DNA of 39,660 bases from Caulochytrium protostelioides (lineage: Eukaryota; Chytridiomycota; Caulochytriomycetes; Caulochytriales; Caulochytriaceae), in NCBI GenBank assembly GCA_003615045.1, contig ML014281.1, forward strand, positions 1 through 39,660, in the 5' to 3' direction. Numbering within the stretch: the first letter of the stretch is position 1; every line of letters starts with the position of its first letter. Positions 1 to 8,412 of this stretch are shown in pieces. Position numbers and translations under genes: made by a program. A model generated the notes under the pieces. It ran no database searches. It was not told the origin of the DNA and saw nothing but the letters and a program-made list of their open reading frames with translations.

Positions 1-1
1 C

Positions 2-661
2 GCGCACGCCGGCGGGCCCCGCGGCCCGGGATACGGCGCGACGGCCGTCGGCCCCGCGAGCCGCGCCGCGAGTCCCGCACGCGGCGCGCCGCCGCCGCCG
101 CCGCCGCCGCCGCGTCAGGCGTCGCCGTCGCCGTCGCCGTTCCGCCGGTTCGACCCGACTGCGTACGTCCGCGCGCGCGACGCGCAGCGCGAGCAGCGGC
201 GGCGCAGCGGCGGCGCAGCCGGCAGCCGCCTCAGCTGGAGCGCGTCGGCCGGCGCCGGCGCGCGCGGACGCAGCGCCTCGGTCTCGAGCGCCGGCGCGTC
301 GCGCACGGCTTCCGCCGACCCGCCCCTAGCGCGCCGACGGCCGCAGACGCCGCCGCCGCCGCCGCCCCGGTACCCGCCGGACAGCCCGCGGCGGGCGAGC
401 GGAGCGCTGCTCCGGGACCGCCCGGGCGCGCCGGGGCCGCCGTCGCGATGGCCGCGGTCGGTCCAGGCGTACCCGCCGAGCGAGGAGGGGTCGTCCGGCG
501 CGCCGCGCGGGTCGGCCGGGCCGGCGCGCCGCGACGCCCGGGCGTTGGCGATGGGCGAGCAGGCGCGCGACCCGCCGATGGATACGCAGAGCGAGCTCGG
601 CGAGATCGATGCGCGGCTCGAGACGCTCAAGCAGTACTTGACGTCCATCCATGCCATGTAA
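2..661 (+). CDS. CCDC61: C-terminal part of a CCDC61/VFL3-like basal-body protein (5' end outside window)
   Basis: One frame is open from base 2 to the TAA at 659-661, about 219 codons, with no start needed because the gene enters from the left edge. The product is Pro/Arg/Ser-rich and disordered, with a poly-Pro run near the start. Near residues 48-60 it reads RFDPTAYVRARDAQREQ, followed by a Ser/Arg-rich stretch containing LSWS and GRSASVSS. It ends in a short helix, GEIDARLETLKQYLTSI. This order (an RFDPTA motif, a Ser-rich linker, a terminal IDARL helix) is what I recall of CCDC61/VFL3. That family is a SAS-6-like centriole and basal-body protein that positions basal bodies and anchors rootlet fibres in ciliated cells. 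The N-terminal head domain lies outside the window, so the name rests on the tail only. The 3' end converges on the J-protein gene with a 67-base gap. Confidence 0.62.
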   Translation, partial: AHAGGPRGPGYGATAVGPASRAASPARGAPPPPPPPPRQASPSPSPFRRFDPTAYVRARDAQREQRRRSGGAAGSRLSWSASAGAGARGRSASVSSAGASRTASADPPLARRRPQTPPPPPPRYPPDSPRRASGALLRDRPGAPGPPSRWPRSVQAYPPSEEGSSGAPRGSAGPARRDARALAMGEQARDPPMDTQSELGEIDARLETLKQYLTSIHAM

Positions 662-728
662 CGAGCGGGACGCCTCGCAGGGCTGGTGGGCCTGCAGGCC
701 GTCGCAATGATGTTGTTAGATAGGACGC

Positions 729-1901
729 TCAGTAGATCAAGTACGGCATGATGTAGAAGAACCCGACGGAAGAGAGGATGGCGACGAGGATGGGCGCGCG
801 CAGGCCATTGACCTCCTCTGGCTCCTGGTCGTAGAGGTCGCGCCGCAGCTCTTCCTGGCGCTTCGTATACCGGTTCCACATGCGCGTGTACGAGTCTTCG
901 TAGTCGCGGTCAAAGTTCCGGTAGGCGGCGGGTCCGTGCGCCATGTTGCGATGCGAGTACCACTGCGACCCTGGGTCCCGCGCGTGGTCCCGCGGCCCGC
1001 GAGGTCCGTTGCCGCGGTCTCGCCACAGGATCCAGTCGTCGGGATCGATATCAGTCTCGCGGCGGTAGGACTGCCACGCGTCGTAATAGGACGAGCCGTC
1101 GGGGGGCGGCCGCGGATGGCCATATCGGTCGCCCGAAGCCCCATACGCAGACCCGCCAACGCCCGACGCGCTGCCGCGGCTGCCGCCGTCGCCGTGGGCA
1201 GACGGTAAGGAGTAGTCGTAGTCCTTCCGCCGGCGGTCGTCCGAGAGCGTCGTGTAAGCCTCGTTCACGCGCAGGAAGATCGCGTTGTGGGCGGCCGCAT
1301 CGCCCTGGGCGCGGTCGGGATGGTACACCATCGAGAGCTTGTAGAACGCCGTCTTGATGTCCTGCTTGGACGCGGAGGACGGCAGATCAAGCACCTGGTA
1401 GTGGGTGGCGTGCGGCCGTTTGACCGCTGCGACGGTCGCGGCCGTGTCTGTCTCCGAGGCGGCGGCCGCGGCATGCGCGCGCGCACAGGTGCCGAAGCGG
1501 CGGGGCCCGCGGAAGCCGACCAGCGGCACGCGGCGCCACGGCGACGCCACGAACCGCAACGGCAGCGCGCGCGGACGGCGGTCGCGGCAGCGCCAGGCGG
1601 AGCCCGCGGCGGCGGCGGGCGACATGGCGAGCGAGGCGCCGGCCGCGGGCCACGCAGCAGCAGCCGCAGCAGCAGCAGCAGCAACAGCGGTCGCACCGCA
1701 GGACACGAGGCGTGCGCCATGGGATGCCGACAGTGCGCCCTGGGCGCGGCAGGGCGACGCGAACCACGCCGCCGCCGAGCGATCTGCGGGGCGAAGCGCG
1801 GATCGGGAGGGCGCGTGGAGGAGCGAGACGGCGCTCGCGATGTCCACTCGGCGGTGCGGCCACAGGGGGTCCCGCGCTGCGGGCGGCGACCAGCGGCTCA
1901 T
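729..1901 (-). CDS. Membrane-anchored J-domain co-chaperone, probably mitochondrial (DNAJC30-like layout)
   Basis: The 390-residue protein has a J domain at about residues 165-230. It contains the tyrosine/leucine start (THYQVLDLP), the HPD tripeptide at 193-195 that stimulates Hsp70 ATPase, and a helix IV ending near RRKDYDY. The first 150 residues are rich in Arg, Ala and Ser with almost no acidic residues, as in a mitochondrial presequence. After the J domain come a Gly/Ser/Arg-rich linker, a charged helix (YTKRQEELRRDLYDQE) and a single hydrophobic segment at about 369-389 (API to LIY) ending at the C-terminus. A J domain, a spacer and one C-terminal membrane span resemble the inner-membrane DNAJC30 group. 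It lacks the Gly/Phe and zinc-finger regions of type I/II J proteins. The ATG at 1899-1901 is the only upstream in-frame start seen, but the long low-complexity leader leaves the start uncertain. Confidence 0.82.
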   Translation of the reverse strand: MSRWSPPAARDPLWPHRRVDIASAVSLLHAPSRSALRPADRSAAAWFASPCRAQGALSASHGARLVSCGATAVAAAAAAAAAAWPAAGASLAMSPAAAAGSAWRCRDRRPRALPLRFVASPWRRVPLVGFRGPRRFGTCARAHAAAAASETDTAATVAAVKRPHATHYQVLDLPSSASKQDIKTAFYKLSMVYHPDRAQGDAAAHNAIFLRVNEAYTTLSDDRRRKDYDYSLPSAHGDGGSRGSASGVGGSAYGASGDRYGHPRPPPDGSSYYDAWQSYRRETDIDPDDWILWRDRGNGPRGPRDHARDPGSQWYSHRNMAHGPAAYRNFDRDYEDSYTRMWNRYTKRQEELRRDLYDQEPEEVNGLRAPILVAILSSVGFFYIMPYLIY

Positions 1902-3342
1902 GACGGGCGCTGCTGACGGGTCTGCGCGCCGTTGACAAGCGATGTGGCTCCGCGATCACGATCCTACGCGTGAACAGAAAGAACTATGCGCTCGACAACG
2001 CGGACAGCGTGGGTTCTGCCTCGGCGTCCTCGTGACGACGCGAATCCGACGGGGGCGGTCAAGCGGAGTGCAGAGGCGACGAGGCGACGGCGAGAAGCAA
2101 CTGCAGAGCACCGACGTGGTCGCCGCCGGGTCCGCCGGGTCCGCCGGGTCCGCCGGGTCCGCCGGGTCCGAGAAAACGATCGGCGACGCCATCACCCTTC
2201 GGCATGGGCTGCACAAGGCGTCGAGTATGAAGCGCAGGACGCGCGGAACGGACGCGACCAGCGAGCGCCCGCCGCGGCGTCGGTCCAGGGCACCGCCAGG
2301 CGATGAAACCACGTCATGCCGTGGGGTGGCGCAGCGCGATCAAAGCACAGGGCCGCGGCGGCGCCCCCGCAGCGAGCCGCAGCGAGCACCCGTGGGCCGG
2401 TGGGCGAGGCCGCGACCGGCATGGCAGCGACGACGGCGGCCGGATAATCCCCGATACGGGTCCTCCGTCGGCAGGACGCGGTCCTCCATATACAGTGGGT
2501 CCGAACGCGACTCGGCGTCCTCGCCGCAGGATCATTGGGCGGGTGCTGGCCTGGTCCGAAGGCCCGAGCACGGTCGCCCGAGGGCACCCCGCCGGGGCGC
2601 TCGCCCCCCCGCCGAGGTGTCGGAGTTTCGCCAGGCCGCGTCGCCAGGGCCCGCACCCGATGAGATCCGCATGCCACGTGCACGAAGGGCCGGCCACGCC
2701 ATACCACGCTATCCATGTGACCTGCTGCGTATCCATCCCATCAGGGTCACTGGAGATCCCTTTGATGCGACCTCGCGTCACTCCAGGAGACGCGACGGGA
2801 AGGCCGATGGGAGGGCGGCGGGACATCAACAGCGTGGCGCTTTTTCCCGTTTTGTTGGGTCCTGTCCCCACACACGGCACCATTTGGCTGGGGTTGCTTT
2901 TGGGCCGCCGCAGCAAGTGCGTGTGGAGGAAGGCGAGTGGCAACATCGGCCATCCCCGACGACCCCGACGCCTCCCGCGCCTGAACGCTTCCATTCACGA
3001 CCAGCCGCGCTCGACCAGCCGCGCTCGCGCTGCTGGAGGCATCATTAGCCCACGTCGTCCAGGATAAAACGTTGGTCAGAATCTGGAAGCCAACATCGCA
3101 TCCAAGAGCTTGGCCTGCCTGTCGCCTCCGCGTGGACGCTGCACCCATTCGTTGCTTCGTTGCTTCGTCGCTTGTGCTGCGCTCGTCGCTGTCATCTGCT
3201 GCCGCCATCTGCTGCCGCCATCTGCCGCTACCATCTTCCGTGTTCTCTCTGCCGTTGCCGCCATCTGCCGCTACCCGTCGCCGTCGTCACGGTCCTCCTG
3301 GGTTTCTCCTCGTATCGACCCCACCTCGCCGCATCGGCCACG
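1902..3342. other. Spacer between divergent J-protein and MAP2 genes; no convincing gene
   Basis: This 1.4 kb stretch lies between two divergent genes and presumably holds both promoters. Several long frames cross it on both strands, including 1942-3048 on the plus strand. Their products are Arg/Pro/Gly-rich, lack any motif and look like by-products of high GC. It contains a 9-base tandem repeat at 2125-2169. Close to MAP2 (about 3190-3300) there is a pyrimidine-rich stretch with imperfect copies of CTGCCGCCAT, likely 5' UTR or core promoter. Confidence 0.6.
2125..2169. repeat. Five tandem copies of GCCGGGTCC
   Basis: Five exact copies of the 9-mer GCCGGGTCC follow each other in the spacer upstream of the J-protein gene. 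It is a minisatellite-like array with no coding sense that I can defend. Confidence 0.95.
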
Positions 3343-4710
3343 ATGGGCAAGAAGCCGCAGGGCAAGGGCGCCGCCAAGAAGGGCGGTGCCGCCAACGGCA
3401 GCGCCGCACAGGCGCCCAAGAAGGCGGACGACTGGGAAGCGCTGCTGGACGCGGCGATTGAGCAGAAGGCCGCGCAGGTCGCGCCCGCCGCCACGGCCAG
3501 CGCTCACGGCAGCGCGGCCAGCGCCGCGGCTGACAGCGATCTCCGCCCGACGGTGGCGTCGCTCGCCATCAAGCCGCTCAGCCAGGACCCGGTCCCTGCC
3601 GAGCCCAAGACGCAGACCGAGCCGCCATCGGTGCCGCTCGATCACATCTTCCTGGGCGGCAAGTTCCCCGAGGGCCGCATTGTCGAGTATGCGCAGGTCG
3701 AGAACGCGTTCCGCACCACCGACGAGGAGGTCCGTGCGCGCGACCGTGCGATGGGCACGCGCATCCAGGACCTGCGCAAGGCCGGCGAGATCCACCGCCA
3801 GGTCCGCGCGTATGCCCGCAAGGTGGCGCAGCCGGGCGTCAAGCTGATCGACGTGGCCAACACCATCGAGAACAGCGTCCGCCGTCTCACGCGCCACACG
3901 GACCTGAAGGGCGGCATTGCGTTCCCCACGGGCCTCTCGCTCAACCACTGCGCCGCGCACTGGACGCCGATGCCCGGCGACGTGAAGACGACGCTCGGCA
4001 AGGACGATGTGCTCAAGATCGACTTCGGCGTCCAGGTCAACGGGGCCATCATCGACTCGGCCTTCACGGTGCACCACAACCCCCAGTACGACAATCTCGT
4101 GCAGGGCGTCAAGGCCGCCACGGACGCGGGTATCCGCGAGGCGGGCATCGACGCCCGCTTCGACGAGATCGGCGCCGCGATCCAGGAAGTCATGGAATCG
4201 TACGAGGTCGAGCTGAAGGGCCGCACCTATGGCGTCAAGCCCATCCGCAACCTGTGCGGCCACTCGATCGAGCCCTACCGCATCCACGGCAGCAAGAGCG
4301 TGCCGATCGTGAAGGGCGGCGACCAGACCCGCATGGAGGAGGGCGAGCTGTACGCCATCGAGACGTTCGGCTCGACTGGCAAGGGCTGGGTCAGCGAGGG
4401 CCCCGAGAACTCGCACTTCATGCGCAACTGGGAGCTCCGCGGGCAGCCGGCGATCCGCTTGGAGCGCTCGCAGCAGCTCCTCAAGACCATCGAGAAGCGC
4501 TTCGGCACGCTCGCATTCTGCCAGCGGTATCTCGAGTACTACAGCGAAACGCGCTACCAGAATGCTTTGCGCAACCTCGTCGACCTCGGCGTCCTCACCG
4601 CCCATCCGCCGCTCGTCGACATTCCGGGCTCCTACACCGCCCAGTTCGAGAACACGATCTTGCTCCGCCCGACATGCAAGGAGATCATGAGTGGCGGCGA
4701 CGACTACTAG
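3343..4710 (+). CDS. MAP2: Methionine aminopeptidase 2
   Basis: The 455-residue cytosolic metalloprotease removes the initiator methionine from nascent chains. The N-terminus is Lys/Ala-rich (MGKKPQGKGAAKK), as is typical of type 2 enzymes that associate with ribosomes. The pita-bread catalytic domain follows from about residue 140. All five metal ligands can be placed: Asp227 (LKIDFGV), Asp238 (IIDSAF), His307 (GHSIEPY), Glu340 (YAIETFG) and Glu436 (AQFENTILL). His206 (NHCAAHW) is the substrate-side histidine. The spacing between ligands (11, 69, 33 and 96) almost exactly matches human MetAP2. The protein ends in RPTCKEIMSGGDDY, as in other MetAP2 proteins. The frame stays open upstream of 3343 but without an ATG, so this ATG is the start. 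An AT-rich stretch at 4748-4765 just past the stop may belong to the 3' end signal. Confidence 0.97.
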   Translation: MGKKPQGKGAAKKGGAANGSAAQAPKKADDWEALLDAAIEQKAAQVAPAATASAHGSAASAAADSDLRPTVASLAIKPLSQDPVPAEPKTQTEPPSVPLDHIFLGGKFPEGRIVEYAQVENAFRTTDEEVRARDRAMGTRIQDLRKAGEIHRQVRAYARKVAQPGVKLIDVANTIENSVRRLTRHTDLKGGIAFPTGLSLNHCAAHWTPMPGDVKTTLGKDDVLKIDFGVQVNGAIIDSAFTVHHNPQYDNLVQGVKAATDAGIREAGIDARFDEIGAAIQEVMESYEVELKGRTYGVKPIRNLCGHSIEPYRIHGSKSVPIVKGGDQTRMEEGELYAIETFGSTGKGWVSEGPENSHFMRNWELRGQPAIRLERSQQLLKTIEKRFGTLAFCQRYLEYYSETRYQNALRNLVDLGVLTAHPPLVDIPGSYTAQFENTILLRPTCKEIMSGGDDY

Positions 4711-4817
4711 ACGACGGGCACGAGCGAAAGCGAGCGAAAACGCAACAATGATATATATTTTTTAAGGAACATACAGGCCCTCCCTGGAGACGACCTAACG
4801 CGCACAACTGATCTCCA

Positions 4818-4866
4818 TAGTGCCCCCCGTCAGGGGTCCCCCCACTGAGGCAGTACGCATTTTGTT
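4818..4866 (-). other. Conserved Fanzor 3' tail, left arm of relic A
   Basis: On the minus strand this follows the TGA (4867-4869) of the decayed reading frame. It carries AAAATGCGTACTGCCTC, then a G run, ACCCCTG, and ends near GGCACTA. The first 17 bases are identical in copy B. In Fanzor and TnpB elements the guide (omega) RNA covers the end of the ORF and this tail, so it may be an omega RNA 3' region. That role is inferred from family knowledge. Confidence 0.6.
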
Positions 4867-5450
4867 TCAGTGGCGGATGAGCTTGCCGACCTGGGGCTGC
4901 AACCTGAGTTGTTCGGGGTTGCGGCACAGCGCCGCTGGTCTGACGGGTAAGGCCTGCCAGCGTCGGATGTTCATAGGCATTGACAACGCGGTTCACAAAT
5001 GTACTGTGGGTGGCGTCATTGCCGGGGGTGGCTTTATATCACAGCAAACCGCAAACCTCGATCCCCTGGCGCCCGGTGCGCACGTCCCGGTCAGGCGCTC
5101 GCTCGACGGCGCCGACGCCGGTCAACCCGCCCCGCAGTGCTCACGCGGGTGCTTCCGCGGCCGAGCCGACGCCGGCCAACCCGGTCGGCAAGACCCGGGT
5201 GTACGCCCAGACGCATGTGGTCCTGAAACCCGGTCAACCCTGGCGCCAGGGAACCACGGTTCGTGGCTTACTGTGGTATGAAGCTACCAACGGCCATGAA
5301 GCCACTCACACCAAGTTGGTGAACCGCGACCTCAATGCCGCGTTGAACATCCGACGCTGTCTGGCCTTGCCCGCCAGACCGGAGGCGTTGTGCCGCAACC
5401 CCAGGCAAGCGCCCCTGCGGTCCGTGGTCGGCAAAGTCATCCGAAACTAA

Positions 5451-5494
5451 ACCACAAAGCTCACTGCTTCAAGGGGGACCCCTGGGGGGCACCA
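5451..5494 (+). other. Conserved Fanzor 3' tail, right arm of relic A
   Basis: These 44 bases follow the TAA of the right arm and end GGGGGACCCCTGGGGGGCACCA. They match the ends of the left arm and of copy B, and homology stops just after GGCACCA, which marks the element's right boundary. The tail points toward the secreted-protein gene at 5580-7022. Confidence 0.6.
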
Positions 5495-5579
5495 CCAAAG
5501 ATTGGTGTGCGTGTTGAGTCAGTATACCCGACCTTTAATAAATGTACATAACACTGGGCTTGCCAATGCTGAACCTCAA

Positions 5580-7022
5580 TTAAAACGGAAGAAGCACTTC
5601 GATGGCCTCCCTCTGAGCAGCTGGGAACTTCAAACCTTTGAAAACCTTGTCAACATTTGCCATCAAGCTTGAATGCTCAGACTTGGGTGCGACCAGTATT
5701 TCCGTGTGGTGTTCGCCTTTGAATTTTGCTTGCTCGCGATCGACCGGCACCAGCCGCGTCTCGGAAAATCTTAACACCATATACTGAAACAATTGTTTCC
5801 GATTTTCACGTGCACGAAAGAGAAGTCGGTCGAGGCGTAAAGATAAGGCCTCAGTCCCTTGGTCAGACTCCGTTATTGAGGCAGCCCAGGGGTTGCCGTT
5901 CGATTCATGTTGGCCGCGTTGGTTTGCATCCTCAAAGAGCTGTTCTTGCAGAACGACCAGAAAATCCTCCATCACCCGGAAATATTCCGAGAACTGTTCG
6001 ACGTTGCGATTTTTCTGAATCCAGCGGTAATACTTGACTAGCAGCTCGTCACGCGTTAGGTCGGGACCCTCGTCACTGTCGGTTGGCTGCTTGGGTAGGG
6101 AAGTAGGTTTGAAACTGCTTATCATACTAGTGATTTTCTGCTGAACAAAACGTTGAACTCGCCAAATCCAAATCATTGCGTTGATTTCAACGAGTGAACG
6201 ATACTCGTTTCCGGCACCGGAATCAAAAGGCAAAGCCCCTGCTTGTTGCCAGTCAAAGAAGAGGCATACACCACGATGGACAGAGGGATCTTGCTTGGCG
6301 AGGTCAGCGAGCTTAGTCGAGATTAGCTCTTTCACACTCATTTCGACCCTTTCCAGATCTTTTCTATCAATTTTTCCCAGGCCTTCTACAACGGAGGACT
6401 GAGCGCGGTAGATGTAGGCCCATATCTTGAAACAGAACAGTTGGAAGCGCATGTTTGAATGTTCATGCACGACAACATTTTCCCCCGGCCGCTCGATGTT
6501 CCATGCCTTCGCAAATTGCTGTAGAAGCACGTCATCGGATGCTGGCGACGTAGCGACTTCACCGATCAGGTATTTTACGAATGCAGGATCCTTCATAATC
6601 TCCGAGGAGATTGAGGTTTGTGTTTCAAGAACCGCGCTAGGTTTGAATTGGCTGCTCTGAAGAAGCTCCGAGAGACCATGCTGTACAAGAGTCGTCATAG
6701 CGTCCAGATACGTGGAGAACACATCGACAGAGATACCAGATGTAGCTGACGCGGAAGGATTTTCCCCGGCAGTCAGCCAATCCGTGTCTGAGACCCTCAA
6801 CAAAGTGTGTCGAAAGGGCTCGTCATCGATTTTCGAAAAAAACTTCTTGACGTGTGGCAGGTGATTCACGTCGGTCTCAAAGAATTCTTCAAGCTCTACT
6901 TTACTTTCGCCATGTGAAGCATCAACGGGCGATGGCGTAGCCACTGAGATGCCAGGAGGGGCGGCCTCGCTGAAACAGGCAACGAGCACCATCAGCCAAG
7001 TCAGCAGCAGCAGCAGCAGCAT
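5580..7022 (-). CDS. Secreted protein of unknown family
   Basis: I do not recognise this family. The chosen start (7020-7022) gives 480 residues beginning with a clear signal peptide, MLLLLLLTWLMVLVACFSEA, followed by APPG, so cleavage near residue 20 is likely. An upstream in-frame ATG at 7107-7109 would add 29 residues and bury the hydrophobic segment, so it is less likely. The mature chain is mostly helical in look, rich in charged and aromatic residues, with no visible catalytic motif, transmembrane span or repeat. It has few Cys. The gene is noticeably poorer in G+C than its neighbours and uses A/T-ending codons more freely. It sits between two inward-facing Fanzor 3' ends, which suggests a separate origin from the surrounding core genes. 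The frame is long and unbroken, so it is probably still functional. Confidence 0.72.
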   Translation of the reverse strand: MLLLLLLTWLMVLVACFSEAAPPGISVATPSPVDASHGESKVELEEFFETDVNHLPHVKKFFSKIDDEPFRHTLLRVSDTDWLTAGENPSASATSGISVDVFSTYLDAMTTLVQHGLSELLQSSQFKPSAVLETQTSISSEIMKDPAFVKYLIGEVATSPASDDVLLQQFAKAWNIERPGENVVVHEHSNMRFQLFCFKIWAYIYRAQSSVVEGLGKIDRKDLERVEMSVKELISTKLADLAKQDPSVHRGVCLFFDWQQAGALPFDSGAGNEYRSLVEINAMIWIWRVQRFVQQKITSMISSFKPTSLPKQPTDSDEGPDLTRDELLVKYYRWIQKNRNVEQFSEYFRVMEDFLVVLQEQLFEDANQRGQHESNGNPWAASITESDQGTEALSLRLDRLLFRARENRKQLFQYMVLRFSETRLVPVDREQAKFKGEHHTEILVAPKSEHSSLMANVDKVFKGLKFPAAQREAIEVLLPF

Positions 7023-7109
7023 GTTTGCCAAACCAAGGTGGAAAAGCTGATAACGTGGCGCAGCAAAAGGCGATATAACGGATAGATGACGACGCGTAGA
7101 CAGACGCAT

Positions 7110-7700
7110 TGGCGGACGAAGAGACGAGTGCAGTTATAGCGAATTTAGGAGGCAGAGAGCTGTGACATCAGTGATCAGATGTCGTCAACGCGACGTGACT
7201 GGCGATAGTATCGATATAATAGCCACATACTTTTAGTAGCGGCATTGGCATCAGCGGCTAACTATTCGAGTAACCTCCATACTAGTAACCGCCCCTTTTT
7301 AATAATACCCTTAAAGATAATACGGCGTGATAATAACCTGCACAGGGCCCCCCAAACGAGACAAGCAAATCCAACACTCTGTGGATGGATGGAGAGTTGG
7401 ATGAAGGAGGTGCCGCGCACCACACCCTACGAACGTGTCCTGCGCTGACCCCATCGAAGGCACACCCTGCGTCTTCAGCCAGAAAAACGCAGGGAGCACC
7501 TTCCCCTGAATCCCCTGTGAAGGGTTCAGGGGTTCATCCTGAGTTCAGCCTTCAAAGCGCAATGCAGTTGCATGTGGGGGGAGCAATGGCAGCTGCACTA
7601 TGCTCGACCTCGGAAATGTCTCCCCCTTATCATTCTTATATTCATTTTCACAAACACAGAGGCCCACCCTCCCCGACCCAACACGCACGCCATGCCTTCC
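7110..7700. other. Spacer between secreted-protein gene and Fanzor relic B
   Basis: No gene is apparent. The first 220 bases are AT-rich and would serve as the upstream region of the minus-strand secreted-protein gene. A TATTATATCGA-like stretch lies near 7211-7222 on that strand. Near 7503-7534 there is a short hairpin, CCCCTGAA paired with TTCAGGGG. Confidence 0.5.
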
Positions 7701-7747
7701 GTGGTGCCCTCCAGGGGTCCCCCACCGAGGCAGTACGCATTTTGGTT
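7701..7747 (-). other. Conserved Fanzor 3' tail of relic B
   Basis: On the minus strand the tail reads AAAATGCGTACTGCCTC, a G run, ACCCCTGGAGGGCACCAC. It is nearly the same as the tail of relic A's left arm. CCCTGGAGGG can fold into a small hairpin. It lies at the outer end of the element and faces the secreted-protein gene, opposite the right arm of relic A. Confidence 0.6.
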
Positions 7748-8412
7748 CTGTGTCGGATGAGCTTGCCGACCACGGGCCACAGCGGCGCTTGCCCGGGATT
7801 GCGGCACAGCGCCGCTGGTCTGACTCGAGAAGCCAGGCAGCGTCGGATGTTCAACGCGGCATTGACATCGCAGTTCACAAACTTGCCGTTGGTGGCATCA
7901 CACCACAGCAAACCTCGAGCCATGATCCCTTGGCGCTGGCGTTGCCCGTGTTTCAGGACCACATGCGTCTGGGCATACACCCGGGTCTTGCGGGGCGGGT
8001 CGACCCGCGTCGACTCGGTCGAGCGAGCGTCCTTCTGGATCTTGCGAGCCTGGTTGACGGCAGAAGGTGCGGTCGAGGGGGCGCCCGCCCGGGACGGCGG
8101 GAGAGATCGGCACCTTCTTCGTGTTCCGGGTTTTCACCTGGGTCAGGATGTCATCCGTCTCGGCATGCACCTGGGTCGTCCTGAGCTCGTCGACCAGGAC
8201 GGTGCAGAACCGCTGGGTGCACGCCCGGTACACGCGAGCCGCTGGAACGGCGATCTCGCTGTTAGGGCAAACATGGAGGCGCCATAGGCAACCACCACGG
8301 GCGCCATCGCCGTGGCCGCCCCCTCGGCGACGCCGTTCAAGAACGGGGCAAACACGCGCTGCTTGCCGCTGTACAGCTGCAGGCGCTGTCGTGCCCAGCG
8401 CGGCTTCAGGGA
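7701..8412 (-). mobile_element. Fanzor relic B: 5'-truncated, frameshifted RNA-guided nuclease gene
   Basis: Read on the minus strand, this copy starts abruptly at KPRWARQRLQLYSGKQ (near 8412) and continues through VVAYGASMFA. It then gives VLVDELRTTQVHAETDDIL, which fits the Fanzor RuvC-II block with its Glu (codon at 8186-8188). Further on it encodes VYAQTHVVLK, GLLWC, FVNCDVNAALNIRRC (RuvC-III; Asp kept, the usual Arg now Cys) and PVVGKLIRH. These pieces lie in three successive frames, so at least two indels have occurred, and the stop seen in relic A (TGA/TAA) has become AGA. The part shared with copy C (8208-8412) shows only about ten differences in roughly 200 bases by eye, so the copies are fairly recent. 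The 5' half, including RuvC-I and any N-terminal domain, is missing. The locus is not functional. Confidence 0.82.

Larger units (their letters stand above)
4818..5494. mobile_element. Fanzor relic A: two 3' halves joined head to head
   Basis: Two fragments of the same Fanzor (eukaryotic TnpB-like, RNA-guided nuclease) 3' region face away from each other. The left arm (about 4818-5090) reads on the minus strand and the right arm (about 5093-5494) on the plus strand. The right arm is open and encodes VYAQTHVVLK, then RGLLWY, NRDLNAALNIRRC (the RuvC-III motif with its Asp) and ends RSVVGKVIRN at the TAA at 5448-5450. In the left arm the same motif has become FVNRVVNA, so the catalytic Asp reads Val, and the frame then slips. 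The right arm also carries an internal duplication of about 50 bases near 5120-5190. Each arm ends in a similar 3' tail with GGGGACCCCTG. Family assignment comes from the RuvC-III/zinc-finger style C-terminus and from copies B and C. Both arms lack all upstream nuclease sequence, so this locus is dead. Confidence 0.8.

Noticed and set aside
1942-3048. 368-codon plus-strand frame
   Set aside because: It is Arg/Pro/Gly-rich with no motif, overlaps equally long frames on the other strand and includes a tandem repeat. It is an expected by-product of high GC.
3160-3342. In-frame N-terminal extension of MAP2
   Set aside because: There is no ATG in the extension and its Cys/Arg/Leu-rich sequence is unlike any MetAP2 leader. 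The MGKKPQGKG start is typical.
4980-5450. 156-codon open frame taken as an intact small gene
   Set aside because: Its second half is the C-terminus of a Fanzor nuclease and its first half is reversed sequence of a neighbouring fragment. It is an accident of the inverted relic.
5580-7109. RXLR- or Crinkler-type effector
   Set aside because: No RXLR-EER or LFLAK motif follows the signal peptide, so only 'secreted unknown' is supported.
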